DNA of 64,000 bases from Hygrophila difformis (lineage: Eukaryota; Streptophyta; Magnoliopsida; Lamiales; Acanthaceae), in contig JAOANR010000002.1 in NCBI GenBank assembly GCA_030278955.1, positions 1,798,001 to 1,862,000 on the forward strand, given 5' to 3'. Position numbers and translations under genes: made by a program. The notes below the pieces were generated by a model that did no database searches, was not told the origin of the DNA, and saw only the letters and a list, made by a program, of their open reading frames with translations. Shown in pieces: positions 1-11,680 of this stretch. Positions within the stretch are counted from its first letter, which is position 1. Every line of letters begins with the position of its first letter.

Positions 1-1371
1 TAGTCAGCCATATTTGGAATACCAGGAAATGAGCGGAAGAACTTAGAATATGGATTTGCTGAAAGGATTTCAACAATTTTTTTTATTACGCCTGGAGGTA
101 TGCGTGGGAAACGTTTAGCCCGTTCAGCACATTGGTATTCAGTATCAAAAAAGTATAACTGCAAATTTGTTGACCGAGCAACAGGATCAATGAAATGGAA
201 TAGTTGCCCCTGGACCCTGAACGTATAAATACCTTTATTATTCCTTGCCAAATCCTTATCATACCTAACGCCCGAAGACGTTAAAGCAAAATTATTATTA
301 ATTGCACGAATATATTTCCTAAAGGCAGAAGCGTCTGGAGAAGATGACAGCAAAAGGTCCTTCAGTGCGGCAGGCACCCCATTAAAAGATATTAAAATAT
401 CCCCATCCATACAGCAGAAATGTGTTGTTTCTCGAGGGAATTTGAATGCACCGCAGTGCGAACAGTTAGGAACCGTCTGTAGGACAAATGGCTCAGAAGG
501 CAAAGGACACGTGAAACAGCGAGGCCCTAGAATCAAGTTAAATTTAAAAGATATAATAAATGACTCCTACAAATGGTTCTCGAATGTGAACTCAAAATGA
601 ACAAGACTAATGACATATACTGACAATGGATATTTGAAGACCAATAACAGACACGGGCACAACACAATTGAATTTGAAAAAGGATTGGATGACAAAGGAA
701 ATATAAGGAAACATCTGCGACTAACCGTGTGCTGACCCAGTTTCTCCAATTGTATTAGTAATAGTTGCCTGGCGCAGAAGTTTCTGGCGGGGATGAGCCG
801 GATGTGAAGGGGAATTGGCCGAAGCTGCAATAAACAACGTCAAGAAAGCGCTGGAAATAATTTCAAAGAGAATAATAAAATTATAAACTAATAGAGCACC
901 GAATTCCTTACCCCTCCTTTTGCGCGGCGTTGGTTTGGCTGCATAGGGTCCATAAGCAACACAAAGAACAACATCATATCAGCATTGGGCAAAAACAATA
1001 GAAGGAACTCATAAATAAGCGATAACACATATCAAACACGAAAGAGCCAGGAAAACAAACCGAGGGCAAAGTCAGACACAAGAGGCATTACAACAACAGG
1101 GACAGTCATCGTCGGATCAATCGAGAGCGCACCACCTGGCCGATCAAAAGCAGAAAGGAGAAACGAGGACAGCTAAAGCAACATCTTATAAACAAATAAA
1201 AAAAATGGCAAACTAAAGTGAAACGAAGAGGGAAAGAGGAAACATACCCGTCTCTGGGGCCGACCTAGTTGGAGAATTCGTAGAAGAAGCTTGGGCAAAG
1301 AAAGATGCACACGGTTGAATGGAACAATCAACCAAACCGGCTTCAAAACAAGATGCTGAAGAATCATCCAT
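1..1371 (-). CDS. Helitron-type Rep/helicase, N-terminal part, three exons, runs off the left edge
   Basis: The model joins exons 1248-1371, 912-938 and 1-526 on the minus strand. The start is the ATG at 1371 (MDDSSAS). Exon 1 ends at a GTATGT donor in phase 1. The 27-bp middle exon lies between a TGCAG acceptor and a GTAAGG donor and codes for a basic stretch (KPTPRKRRG). The third exon begins after CTAG in the matching phase. Exon 3 has a Cys/His cluster (CFTC, CSHCGAF, HFCC) and then FRKYIRAINNNFALTSSG and LQLYFFDTEYQ, the pattern at the start of the Helitron helicase-like N-terminal domain. In Helitrons this protein nicks and unwinds DNA for rolling-circle transposition; the HUH nuclease and helicase motifs would lie outside the window. 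An in-frame upstream ATG (MWLAVLKK) exists, but a CTTGCAG acceptor just downstream of it suggests that stretch is intron. Family call fairly sure; exon structure inferred from splice sites and phase. Confidence 0.72.
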
Positions 1372-3231
1372 TTTTTTTAAAACTGCAAGCCACATGGCAA
1401 AAATGCAAGGAATTAAAACACCAAACTGGAAGGTAACATAATCAGGTGCCCATATGCATATGAATTTAAAGAAATGCAACCGGCGAAGCTATGAACACAA
1501 AAGATCCGAAGTTATGGTGAATATATTGCATTTCAGCCTAAAGTGCTTATACATTGGGGAGTTAAAAGTGTGGGTGTGGGTTGCTGTCGAACGTTGAACT
1601 GTGGCGTAAAAGCATCACATCCAGCACACAACACCATCTCACAGGCTTAAATCAAATACCGAAAATAAAGGAATGCTGGATCAGCAAATCAATTCAAGGC
1701 AAACACAGACAACAAATCTAGGCAGACAAGTAGAGAATCTAAGGAAGCTCCCAAACTAAGACCAGCAACAAGAACAGAGAGATATGAAAAGAGGTTCAAT
1801 ACTTAGATAGCAACAAAGTGCACAATACTACTGTACGAAAAGGGGCGGGATGGTGGCTGGAGGTCTCCGGCAGAAAGCATAGCAAACAAAAAAGGCAATT
1901 GCTGTACAAGCGAAAGTGAACAAGCGACAAGTAGTTGGCAAACAAGAAAAACTGAACAACAATCCACTGAAACAAGTTTTAAACCACTCAAATTTCGAGC
2001 AAGTTTTAAACCACTTAAACAACAAGCCACAGCTAGGCTTGAAAACAGCAAGTAAAGAAGCTGACTTAATTCCTAATGAAAATAAGATTACACCCCACCA
2101 CAGCATGCTTAATCGGAAGAAAATATCTTCAGTGCAAACAAACATGATAGTGTTACAAAATGATCGCATGCTAACTTTTGGACTTGGCTTTCTGCTAAGT
2201 CTGCTTTGGAATTCCCTTGTCTTTTGGATAATAATTTTCATAACCTACCAATACAGATAAAGAAAAGATCTTGAGAAGAGGACCGTACACCTTGTAGTTG
2301 GGAAGACAGACAACAATCTTTAATTTTGAAAACCATAAGAAACTAATTTAGGTCATCAAACCTGCTCAATCTTTAATTTTATATGCACTTGCCTACGAAA
2401 GAGCAAACTCAAACAAGCATGGAAGAAATACAACTGAATAATCCAATGGAGATCTAGGGTTCTTCAGACAACACCTCATAGATCTTTTCAGAGAAGCTAA
2501 AGCAATAGAGGAAAATGGGCAAAATCAAACAAATGGGAAAATTACATAAAATTACACAAAAGGAAGCAACATTATAGAACAACATTAACAATAGAAACAA
2601 AGGAATGTAGCGAGCTCGAATCCACCTGCAGATTAAGGGAAACAATCGACGATTATTATCATGACAGTGTCGATTATTAAGTGCACTATTGTGTAAATGG
2701 CTATAAGTATTTTTCTCACACCTAGCATGCTCTAAACAGCCGCTGCAGAGGGAACCCACCCAACAGGCAACAACCACCACAAACCAAAATAAATCTAAAA
2801 AATAAAAACCAACCAACTACCCAACCTCAACAATTCAATAATTATTAAAACCAAAACTAAAATTAAAGCCCATAATTATCAAGAAAGAAGATTGAGCAAA
2901 GTACATGTAGGACAATCCAAAAAGTAAATGCAGCATTTACTATTTAACTAATAGATCAAATCTCCAAAAGACAAAGATGATATGATTTGTACAGGCAAAG
3001 ATCAAAGAAAGAGATGAAGTTCAGGAAGTCCTTTGACTAATGGTTGATGCACATGATTAGTGACAAGTAGGGAGAGCACGTAAAGCTTTTTGTTAGAATG
3101 AAAACCATTATATCAGTTTAGAAAGGGCTAAAATGAGCTTCCGCGCCTCCAAATCCAGTGGTGAGAATCTGCTTTTGTATTGCTGTCTAGGTTTCAAACA
3201 TATTAGCTGACAGAATGTACATGCAAAATAC

Positions 3232-3830
3232 CTATATCCGGATTATTGTAGCACTTGATAAGTTTAGATTTCCTCTATAATCAATCTCTACAAAGAATCC
3301 CCCTCCTTCGACCCAGGCAAGTCTTCCATTATTTACATAGATGCACTTCAATTTGATCTCCAATGCAAAGAACCTGTTCAAGGAAATGAGAATTTCATTA
3401 ATGGTGGTAGTTAAATGATCAATGACAACCTTCAATTCAGTGGATGGAATGGCAGGGGCAGCAATAAGCTTCGCATCTCTAATTTGGTGTCAAAACTTCA
3501 ATTCAAAACTCTGTCTATTGTCCTTTGATCCTTCGACTGCAAGAACTCAAAAAATGATGTAGTAAACTGTTTTCCCTTTTGCATGATTTCTTAGAAGACC
3601 CGAAGATTGTTGAATGAAAGGAATAGGCAAACATAATGAGCAAGTACAACCGAAGAAGTATCATACACAAAATATACCAAAAAAAATTATAATCCAAACC
3701 CTAAAGTATGATTAGAATTCACAAAACTTGGCTAGTGTAATTGCTTACCTAGTGTAGCCATGAGCTCTTTTGGCGACAGTTCCCAAATTGCAGGTCGGTG
3801 AGCTGTTGTTTCAGTCTCTCCTCTTGTGCA
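3232..3830 (-). other. Exon-like segments of an unidentified minus-strand gene
   Basis: Two stretches look like exons. The segment 3749-3830 sits between a CTTGCAG acceptor and a GTAAGC donor; one frame reads as a coiled-coil-like run (EERLKQQLTDLQ) but reaches TAG at the exon end, while another frame (GETETTAHRPAIWELSPKEL) stays open. The segment 3232-3478 follows a TTAG acceptor and encodes a plausible alpha-helical protein (KLIAAPAIPSTELK, then INEILISLNRFF) ending at a TAG. The frames do not join cleanly, so this may be a decayed gene, alternative exons or a noncoding transcript. I do not recognise the product. It could equally be part of a long 5' intron of the Helitron-type gene to the left. 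Confidence 0.25.
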
Positions 3831-4257
3831 CTGCAAGATGCTTCAGCTACATCACATAAATTCGAGCGTTCCTAATTACAGACTCTTGAACTTAAATCTG
3901 CACAACTATTAGAATTTTGATCAACCCCCAAATATCAACCCCCACTCATTCAAATAAAGTTTCTGCTAACTTGGCTGGATAGTGACTGGACTATATGCAT
4001 GATAAATTAAAAGGAACAGGGATGTGTAATAACAAACAGCATTTGTTCATCAAGATTTGGGTGGATAAAAAGAAAAACCAATCAATAAGTAAGCTAGCAT
4101 GAATAATCACATATACCGTGTGATGCTATTAAAACCTAACATCTCACGAAAACTGAAGCACAAAAACTTCAAATGCACATCACGAAAACAAACTAAGCTA
4201 TTAAAATTAATATGTGGTTTGATCGCTACAAAATTGAAGTAATGAGAAAGAGCTTAC

Positions 4258-4620
4258 AACAAATGTGGTCTCAAGGATTTTGCGAAGCAATAACGCCCTG
4301 GAGAGGAAGATGGCGGCTGCGGCGGCGGAAGCGCAAAGGCGTGGTCGCGTGGCGGAGGCACAGGAAGGCAGAGCAAAAGCAGGAAGCAGCGGCGAGCAAG
4401 CGGAGCAATTTCTGAAAGGGGATGCCCGAAAGCCAACCAACTCCGGTCAACGATTCCACAGCGCTTGGCGGAATGGAGCGCTTGGCGGTGGCGGATTCAA
4501 GGCTGCAGGGGCGGCGTGGGTTCGGGGACGGCAAGGACGGCGGTAGAGACTCGATTTGTGAGGGTTTAGGGTGAAAAGAAGTGGAATGGTGGAATTGCGG
4601 GTGGAATTGGATATTGGGAA
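4258..4620 (-). promoter_or_regulatory. GC-rich putative first exon and promoter on the minus strand
   Basis: The segment is far richer in GC than its surroundings. Read on the minus strand it starts with a telobox-like ACCCTAAACCCTCAC and a CT-rich leader, as in plant 5' UTRs, and ends at TTTGTT followed by a GTAAGC donor near 4257. No ATG lies in the exon on this strand, so it would be a noncoding first exon. It could belong to the exon-like segments at 3.2-3.8 kb or to the Helitron-type gene. On the plus strand an ATG at 4309 opens a short alanine/arginine-rich ORF, but no promoter-like sequence precedes it. Confidence 0.3.
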
Positions 4621-4659
4621 AATTGTGAGATCCAACTGGAAGACCAAATAAGAAATCAA

Positions 4660-5174
4660 CGGTCAGGATTAAAATTACATTCTGAATCGCACGGTGGAAA
4701 ATGAAATAGAAGTGTGGAAGATTGAGTTTTCACGCTTATAATAGAGAGAGAATATAGAGAACACGTTAGGCATGAATTTCCTATAATAAACTCAATGTGA
4801 TGGCAATTTTCAAATTAATAGGAAAAAACTGCACAAAAGGCTAAATTTGAATAGAATACAAGCGTGATAAATGAGAACTGAGAAGTAGATATATAGTTTT
4901 GTAATTTAGTGGATATGATACACATGCACAAGGCCAGATATGTTTTGGACCCTGAGCCAAAATTATAAAATAGGTCCCATAAAATTGCTTTGTAAAATTA
5001 ATTTAGTATTTTATTAATAAGTTATTAAAAATATTTTTCTAATAAATGTTATCAAATAAATACTATTATTACTTAAAATTTTCCTTTATTTAGCTATTTC
5101 TATATGTGGCTAAACGGAGTCCCATTACAATTCTAAAAAATTGCACAAAATTTTTTTCGGTATCCAATAACAGT
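4660..5174. other. AT-rich intergenic stretch
   Basis: I see no ORF with coding character, splice-site series or inverted repeat here. The base composition is strongly AT-rich. Confidence 0.6.
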
Positions 5175-5250
5175 TTGTTTGAGTAGTAATGTGGTTTTAA
5201 CTGTCTAAGCAAGATCCCGGGTTCGAATTTTTGGGAATACAAAAATATTT
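5175..5250 (+). mobile_element. tRNA-derived SINE-like fragment
   Basis: The run GATCCCGGGTTCGAATTTTT holds a near-consensus polymerase III B box (GGTTCGAAT). About 30 bp upstream, GTGGTTTTAACTGTCTAAGC is a weak A-box-like stretch. An AT-rich tail follows. It lies just left of a MITE. No target duplication was found, so this could be a tRNA pseudogene relic. Confidence 0.35.
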
Positions 5251-5273
5251 TTTGGAAGAAGTCAACCTACTAA

Positions 5274-5595
5274 GGGCCTGTTTTGCACGCTGAACCGTAG
5301 CTGCGAACTGAAGCTATAGGGAGATAGAGTTGTTGGGAGTTGTAGGAGTTGTAGTTATATGTTTTATGTAAATATTTTGTAAAGTAGTTGTAGCTGTCAT
5401 AAAACTGTAATTTGATGAGAATAATCTGACAGCTAGTTTTGAACACTACTTGAGGTAGATTTAATTTGTAGATCTTCAAATCATAGCTACGGCTCCTAGA
5501 AGCTAGTGCACAGTAATGGAGCTACTATTTTGATATACAAACTAGTACTCCCTAAGTGCTCAAAAGCTTTCAAAAGCTGCATGCAAAACAGACCA
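5274..5595. mobile_element. Tourist-like (PIF/Harbinger) MITE, 322 bp
   Basis: The left end GGGCCTGTTTTGC and the right end GCAAAACAGACCA form imperfect terminal inverted repeats. Both ends are flanked by TAA (5271-5273 and 5596-5598), the 3-bp duplication typical of PIF/Harbinger elements. The interior has no significant ORF, so the element is non-autonomous. Confidence 0.75.
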
Positions 5596-5659
5596 TAAGT
5601 CCACCCATACTTCATGAAGTTTTGATCAAATGTTGATTTCGGGCATCGAAAAGGGACAT

Positions 5660-5925
5660 ATCCCGTAGTTCATTCACTATATAACGTTTTGAAAAACATT
5701 AACATTTGCATAGTAAACACTATTCATTGAGTAACTTTGATTCGATATTTTAACACAGTTACATAAGATAAAACATATAGTCAAGTAAGATCTTGTTAGA
5801 TTCGTCTAATCACGTAGTTTTATAATTTTTTATTTTATAAAATTTAAGATATTACTCTTTAAAAATGTGTATTGGATTGTGTAAAAATAAGAAATGTTAA
5901 AATTTTTTGAATACGGAGGAAGTAT
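5660..5925. mobile_element. Degenerate Stowaway-like MITE
   Basis: The right end ATACGGAGGAAGTATTA matches the Stowaway terminal repeat (GGAGGGAGTA type). Internal sequence around 5780-5820 (AGTCAAGTAAGATCTTGTTA) recurs inverted in the MITE at 6051 and in the 33-34 kb cluster. The left end is not clear. Confidence 0.45.
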
Positions 5926-6050
5926 TAAACATATAGTTTTTTTTTTCAATTCGATTTTAGATTTTTTATAATTATTGTTAAGTGTAATGATTAGAGAACA
6001 AAATTTAGCTCTAAGGGAAAAAAAATAAATTATTCTTAAAATTATAAATA

Positions 6051-6309
6051 TACTCCATCCGTCTCACTTAAAATGTCATGTTTATTTCTCACATAATCCA
6101 ATGCATTTTTTTATCATTGATATATCAAAATATATAGAACTAAAAATTATGTAAAATATATATTCTAAAACTTTACGATTAAACGAATCTAACATGACTT
6201 AACTCGACTATTTTTTTCAAATATATACTTATAAAATACTGAGTTAAAGTTGAACAATAAACAGTATCAAAAAGTCAAATATTACACGTCTACTGCGACG
6301 GAGGGAATA
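6051..6309. mobile_element. Stowaway MITE, about 255 bp
   Basis: The ends TACTCCATCCGTCTC and GCGACGGAGGGAATA are inverted repeats of the Tc1/mariner Stowaway type, with the expected TA at both borders. The interior is AT-rich and noncoding and shares a segment with the other Stowaway copies in the window. Confidence 0.75.
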
Positions 6310-6836
6310 TTTAATTTAAGCCATCATCAAATTAGTAGAATTATATTTCAAAGATATATTTGCAAATTACATGTGGGCCCGAAAATAGGAGGTTCTGAGC
6401 ACCGGCTCTTGGTGCTCGGGAGCTGGACTATGTAGGAAACGAAGTTATTAAAAGAAACCATTCGACTTGGTTCGAATCAGGATTGACTCGCGTTCGGCTT
6501 ACTTATACAATAAACTCGTCAAAAATATAGTAATTTTAAGTTATATAGTACAATTTTATTATGTATTTGCTGAACTTTTTTTTTTATAAGTACTATTTAA
6601 GAGATTGACTCTAATTAGTTTTTTTTTTTTTGGATGAGGATTATAATTAGTTAGTTTTGAACTTAGCTTTGATTTGACTTGTTAACAATTCGAGTCTGAT
6701 ATTCAACGGGTCAAGTTGACTATACGGCTCGTTTAATGAAGGAGACAAGATCGATGAAGTATGGTTGTATACTAGATCAAGGTGGGTAGCTATAGCTCTA
6801 ATGACGGGTACACATGCATGTAATTCAGATGCATGC
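6310..6836. other. Intergenic stretch without recognised genes
   Basis: Poly-T runs and AT-rich DNA. I see no supported gene or repeat structure here. The final five bases (CATGC, 6832-6836) are the target duplication of the adjoining solo LTR. Confidence 0.5.
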
Positions 6837-7476
6837 TGTTTGGCTCGCTGGTGTGAGCCAATGACCTTTTTCTCCTTAAGGGAGGTTATCGGGAAAGGAT
6901 CAAAACGATTACGGGTCCGAAAATTAAGAACGCGCCCAAACTTGACTGAATTAAATGAATTTCAATGGAAAATCTAAAAAAACAATGAAGAGTCTACCAG
7001 TTGGTAAGAAACAACGACGGATTACTCTCAACAAGCTAGCAAAAGTCCAAAACTACCGGTTGTTAAGGAACAACAACCGTTTAGAAAAAGTAACTGCTAC
7101 AACTAGGCTAAAATCTAGTAAAGCTGGTAAAGGAAAGCAGTAAAAGATACAATGAAGTAAATTGACGACATAAAGGAAATTTAGGGTGAATTGGTCTCTC
7201 TTGATTCTGTGCTCCGCACCCCCTATTTATAGCCGGATTCTGATAACCGCTCCGGGCTACCACTTGAGCCGATTGGAACTCCTTTCCTTTCGGCTGCCTT
7301 TTCTTTCATCAATCTTCGGCCGGCTCCTTCTCCCCCGAAGCTTGGGCTTGCTTGGGCTTTTCCTCATGTCTTCTTCCTTTCCGTTACGCCTCTTTTCTTC
7401 CTGGCCCCATAGTCTGGCCCTATTGCCTAGCCCAATCTTAGCCCATTTAGTTTTTTCCTTTTCCATGGCCACAACA
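6837..7476 (-). mobile_element. Solo LTR, 640 bp, with 5-bp target duplication
   Basis: The segment starts TGTTTGGCTCGC and ends GGCCACAACA, the TG...CA form of an LTR. It is flanked by CATGC at 6832-6836 and again at 7477-7481. On the minus strand a TATA box (CTATAAATAG, near 7223-7232) is followed by a leader, so transcription would run leftward. No direct repeat of the ends is seen inside, arguing against a small two-LTR element. Most likely it remained after LTR-LTR recombination removed the interior. The family is not identified. Confidence 0.75.
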
Positions 7477-7875
7477 CATGCATAGGAAGAAGAAGCTAAG
7501 GTAGGTGCGTATAGTATTAGTATGTATGGATGGAATTGTTGAATTGAATTCGTTGGGTAATTAACGACTAATTGGGTTGGCAAGTTTCTTTGTTGATTAA
7601 TACGTGTACTGTATATAATACTAAGAGATTGGAATATATATTAGTAGTTGTTTGTTGATTAATATGTAATAAGAGATTTATAGGAGTATATATTAGTACT
7701 AATAATTATTCCCTTAACGACTAACAGTAATAATCCCTTATATAGGAGGAGTATACAATAGAGTAGTATTATATCAGCTATTTGCATGGCTTCTCTCAAA
7801 AGCCTCAATTCTCCGTCTAAAGAAGAAAGTAGGCCAACAACAAACATCATCATCTATCATCGTCATCGCAATCGC

Positions 7876-7941
<66 letters not shown>
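7876..7941. repeat. (AAT)n microsatellite
   Basis: About 22 uninterrupted AAT units. Confidence 0.95.
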
Positions 7942-7944
<3 letters not shown>

Positions 7945-8659
7945 GAGTATAATTAACGAAATTAATAAGTATAATTTGTGGCAGCGACATGCAATGCAAG
8001 CTAATTAATAAGTATGCAAGGTAAGCTAAGGTTCATTGAATGATGAGTCGTCAGTAGTGGAGTAAACGAACGATCACAACCTGGCCGGAGCTGGTTGGCA
8101 AGTGGAGTGGCAACAACTGCCCAACAATATAATACCCACTCACTACTACCCATTTTTCGCACCGCAAAACTCGCTGACGTGCGTCACCCCCATTTAATTA
8201 GCTGGACGAACGACCTGCATCCATCATATTAATATCCGCCTTTATACTCCTCCTATATGACCAAACAAGCATGCATCTTGTTGTACTAATAATCCTGTAT
8301 ATGGATGTTCGTTGCCAAAAACCATACCTGCTCCTGCTGGTGATAGAATTTTCTGCTGAATTCTTTAGCAAAATTTTTAGTATATCCAACGATTTTCGGT
8401 AATCAGCTTAACGTAACCTCCTTTTTAATTGAATTATTATTATGAGATTTGGAAATCGAAATATTTTGATTTACAATGAAAATTCAAGTAGTGCCTAAAT
8501 TAAAGGGAAATTTTTTGAAAGGTTTATTCGATTTATAAAATTTCTATGTATATATTCCATTGAATTTTAATCCCTAAATATAGACAAGAAAATATGAAGA
8601 ATAACGAAAAAAAAAGTAGGCACATATATAACATAAAGAATGATATAGAAAAAAAAAAG
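7942..8659. other. Intergenic stretch without recognised genes
   Basis: No convincing coding frame, repeat boundary or RNA gene seen. Short ORFs here have no coding character. Confidence 0.5.

Positions 8660-8690
<31 letters not shown>
8660..8690. repeat. (AAT)n microsatellite
   Basis: About nine AAT units with a slightly imperfect right end. Confidence 0.9.
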
Positions 8691-9078
8691 AGAAAAAATT
8701 AATAAGGTGTGTTTTTGGTAGTGAGTGAGTGTCTGTGTGCATGAATGAATTTACTAGACAACTGAGGTTGAAGAGGAGGAGGATATGTGTTGTTGGTGCG
8801 TGGTTGTCGTGGTTGTTGTTTCTCTATTTGAAAACCACTGTACAGTTTTTCTGGCAATGGGCAGCCACATCCTCCTCCTCCTCCTTTCTGACGACGACAA
8901 CCATAAAGAATAATCTTTATTATCATTATTATTAGTAGTAGTACTAATAATATTGTTGTTGTTGGATGTTGATTGATGGAACATCATGAGGGAATGGAAT
9001 CACGGGTGGACAACGATTTCAGACATGGATCTCTTGTCGCTCTTATTCACAAGCTGCAGGTGGTGGGCATCATCATCA

Positions 9079-9915
9079 TCATCCTTGTCGTCTGAAGAGG
9101 AAGAGGATGCTGCTGCTGGTTGTTTCATGAACTGTGCTGCCCATTATTATACTAGTACTACTACTACTATTTATTGGGCGGCGGCTCCTGCTGCTGCCGG
9201 TGGTGCTATTATTACCATCATCATCATCATCATCATCATCATCGCCACTGCTGCTGCTCCTCAACTGCCTCAATTCCTTCACCTTATTCTCGACCATTCT
9301 TTTCCTCTCCATCTCCTCCTTTATTATGTCCATCATCATCACCACCTCATGATGATGATCATCATCATTCCCAATCCCACCGCTTATTATTTCTTCTTTC
9401 TGTCCCATTCCCATCCCCATCCCCATCTCCTGGGGCTGTTGGATGTTTCGGTAATCCAGAGACGAAAATCGGGCGCTGGATATGTAATTGAGCATCTCCG
9501 AATTCAGGAACATAAGATCCGACGAGGTCACGTTGCTCCAACGATTCTTGAGGACCACGTAGTCCCACGACGACGACATGACTAGGATCCTGTGCTTCAA
9601 TTTGTGGAGGTCGGCGTCGGGCTGCTTCTGCTTCTGGTTGCTGCTGCAGGGCTGCAGGGTCAGGGGCTCCTCCTCCTCCATGTTCTCCGGAATTGGGCTT
9701 CTGCTGCCTTGGTGCGGGGATACGTGGCGGACACTTACCATTTTGGATTGTGCTCCAAAATGACCATTTGATTGTGCCTTGTCCCACAAAAGTACCAGTG
9801 TCAGTGTCGTGTCCGGGGGACACGGGTACTCCACTCTTTTAGAAGAGTCCGCGCAACACAGGTTGTAGGTTAGTCTTTTGGAGCTGCCGTCGCAATTTTC
9901 CGTGCCCTTCATCAT
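9079..9915 (-). CDS. Unidentified protein with acidic and low-complexity tracts
   Basis: An uninterrupted minus-strand frame of about 278 codons starts at the ATG at 9915. Residues roughly 100-155 form the only complex segment (KLKHRILVMSSSWDYVVLKN, SDLMFLNSEMLNYISSAR). Then come a GMGMGMGM run, a short predicted helix rich in E/K (DIIKEEMERKRMVENKVKEL), nine consecutive Asp and a Ser-rich tail. I do not recognise the family. An ideal donor (ATG followed by GTAAGTG, near 9742) lies inside the frame, so the first 60 residues may belong to a different exon arrangement, and the ATG near 9677 (MEEEEPL) is an alternative start. The repeat tracts come from GAT/CAT and GAC microsatellites. A divergent gene begins only about 165 bp away. 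Confidence 0.5.
   Translation of the reverse strand: MMKGTENCDGSSKRLTYNLCCADSSKRVEYPCPPDTTLTLVLLWDKAQSNGHFGAQSKMVSVRHVSPHQGSRSPIPENMEEEEPLTLQPCSSNQKQKQPDADLHKLKHRILVMSSSWDYVVLKNRWSNVTSSDLMFLNSEMLNYISSARFSSLDYRNIQQPQEMGMGMGMGQKEEIISGGIGNDDDHHHEVVMMMDIIKEEMERKRMVENKVKELRQLRSSSSGDDDDDDDDDGNNSTTGSSRSRRPINSSSSTSIIMGSTVHETTSSSILFLFRRQG
9213..9250. repeat. (ATC)n microsatellite inside the 9.1-9.9 kb ORF
   Basis: About ten ATC units in a row; on the minus strand they encode the run of aspartates in the ORF at 9079-9915. Confidence 0.85.
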
Positions 9916-10079
9916 GCGCACATATTCCCCCGCCTTGGGCTTTCCTAATTACAACTGAAAAAACCACCATCGTTTTTCAAGGTATTTAAAGTCCTCTATA
10001 GCATTTGTCCTGCAACTTTCTCTTATATTTTGTTTCGATCTTTTCATATTATTTTTAGCTGCTTATCTATTGTGTAAGA

Positions 10080-11138
10080 TGTCGACTCAATATTCTTTTA
10101 CCTTTGGATGGGAATTTTGCAGTAATCGCCTCCACGAGTAAGTCCCGTCTTGATTCTCCCTCCTAATTTCGGCTGACCTCTTTACTCGCACATTATCCAC
10201 TTCAATTTAGCTCCGGGTTTTGCTTGCATTGCTATTTTGATTTATTTAATTTTTCCATTTGTTTGAATATACCTATTTCATGGCTTTTTGCTTGGTGCTT
10301 GCGCCATCAACACAACATTCACCTCTGCCGCCCCAAGCCAACGCACTATTGGACAATGTAGTTTCAATGGCCAAAATATTTTCGTACATTTTTCCCCAAA
10401 AAAACAGACAGGTACTCTTGAAAGAGGCCCTACTTGTGATTGTGATGACCGTTCGAAATTTCTAATGAAGTTTATGATTTTATCCTTGGCAGGAGGAAGC
10501 TCTGCGCTGACATTAAGAAGGTAAAATCTTATTTGCATAGTGATCTGCCAATTCTATTTCATTCCACTCTGATGGCAAATGATAGTTGATGATATATGTG
10601 CTTCTTTTCACTTGCTATAGAGGAAGCTAGCTTGTCATTAGATCTATGCATCACATGTATTTTAAGCCGAACAAGAGGTTTTGCAGCTTCAGTTGATTAA
10701 CTCTCCTTTACAAACAATAGAAAACCAAGCCTTCTATTATACATGCCGTTCAGGTTGAACCTCCTAGATGTTTATTCAACCCCGAGCATGAGAGCCATCA
10801 GGTTCTTTTATATTTCAACTTCCTGATTTTGCTTTCGCACTCTAATTATAAAAATGGTATTTTATGCCTGTGATGATGTATACAGGATGCATTAGCCCGC
10901 AACACTCCAGAGGAAATGCAGAAAATTTATAATGATGAAATTTGGCCTGTGCCAATTCCTTTAGTTCCTCCTGGCAAAGCCATTGATGAAGGAGAGGTTA
11001 GTTTTGTTTTCTTCTATAAAGTGCACATCATTCTCATATGTATACCAAAATTATGTCCTCGAGGCAGAGAATGAAGATGCGGACAGTCAAAATGGAGATT
11101 TCATTGATAATGGAGATGTAGATGCAGTGATTATAATA
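10080..11138 (+). CDS. Unidentified multi-exon gene or gene fragment
   Basis: Exon-like pieces on the plus strand follow splice rules. An ATG near 10,080 opens MSTQYSFTFGWEFCSNRLH and runs into an ideal GTAAGT donor at about 10,139. A 28-bp exon near 10,492-10,519 (TTGGCAG acceptor, GTAAAA donor) reads RKLCADIKK. An exon after TATACAG near 10,887 reads DALARNTPEEMQKIYNDE and then IWPVPIPLVPPGKAIDEGE before a GTTAG donor near 10,996. A final acidic exon after CTCGAG near 11,065 reads AENEDADSQNGDF and ends at a stop about 11,138. The exon between the first and third pieces is unclear. I do not recognise the product. The 20-kb retrotransposon begins 170 bp downstream. Confidence 0.4.
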
Positions 11139-11306
11139 TAATCAATCATTTTTATTTATATGTGTGACTGCCATGAATTAAAATACCATTTTGCCCAGTG
11201 ATTATCTTACACATGTAGATGCAAATTTTTCATTTTTTAAGGTTTGTCGTTATGTTACAGATAACTACTTATTGCGGTTAACATCCATCGGAATCAGTAT
11301 GATAAA

Positions 11307-11680
11307 TGAAGCTTTGAGGTAAAACCCGCTGCAATGCCCCCCGACAGCCTTTGAACTATAATCCTATAGGACTGTTAAAGAGCTTGCCTAATTTTTCCTA
11401 CCGAAAGCGCACGGTATCAAGCTGCAGTATTTATTTTTATTGTCGGGATCGTTCATTAGAGAGTTACACGATAGAAGCGTTTTAATAGGATTATTAGTTC
11501 TAGAACTCGTTTCTACTCCTGGTTTAAGGATGGTGTAATGATGATGACTAAGAATTAAATGCTGAACTGTAAATGCATAAAACTGTAAACAAAAATAAAG
11601 AAAGCAATTGAAATGATGTTGAGTGATGATTATGTTCATGAGTTTACGGATAGTGTACAGCGTGGAGGGAGTTATTGTTC
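11307..11680 (-). repeat. Truncated 3' LTR of the 20-kb element
   Basis: Positions 11307-11656 match 27959-28310 almost exactly. The next 24 bp (11657-11680) match 29521-29544, so 1,210 bp are missing, with TGT at both breakpoints. After 11680 the remaining 1.8 kb of the LTR, the polypurine tract and possibly the ORF end are gone, and the additional ORF reads straight into LTR sequence. Confidence 0.85.

Noticed and set aside
4265..4546. Plus-strand ORF starting MAAAAAEAQRRGR
   Set aside because: No promoter-like sequence precedes it, it has no recognisable domain, and the minus strand shows a telobox leader and a donor site instead.
8986..9585. 199-codon plus-strand ORF opposite the 9.1-9.9 kb gene
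   Set aside because: Its sequence is mostly microsatellite translation (Ile, Ser, His and Thr runs); the minus-strand frame has the only complex segment.
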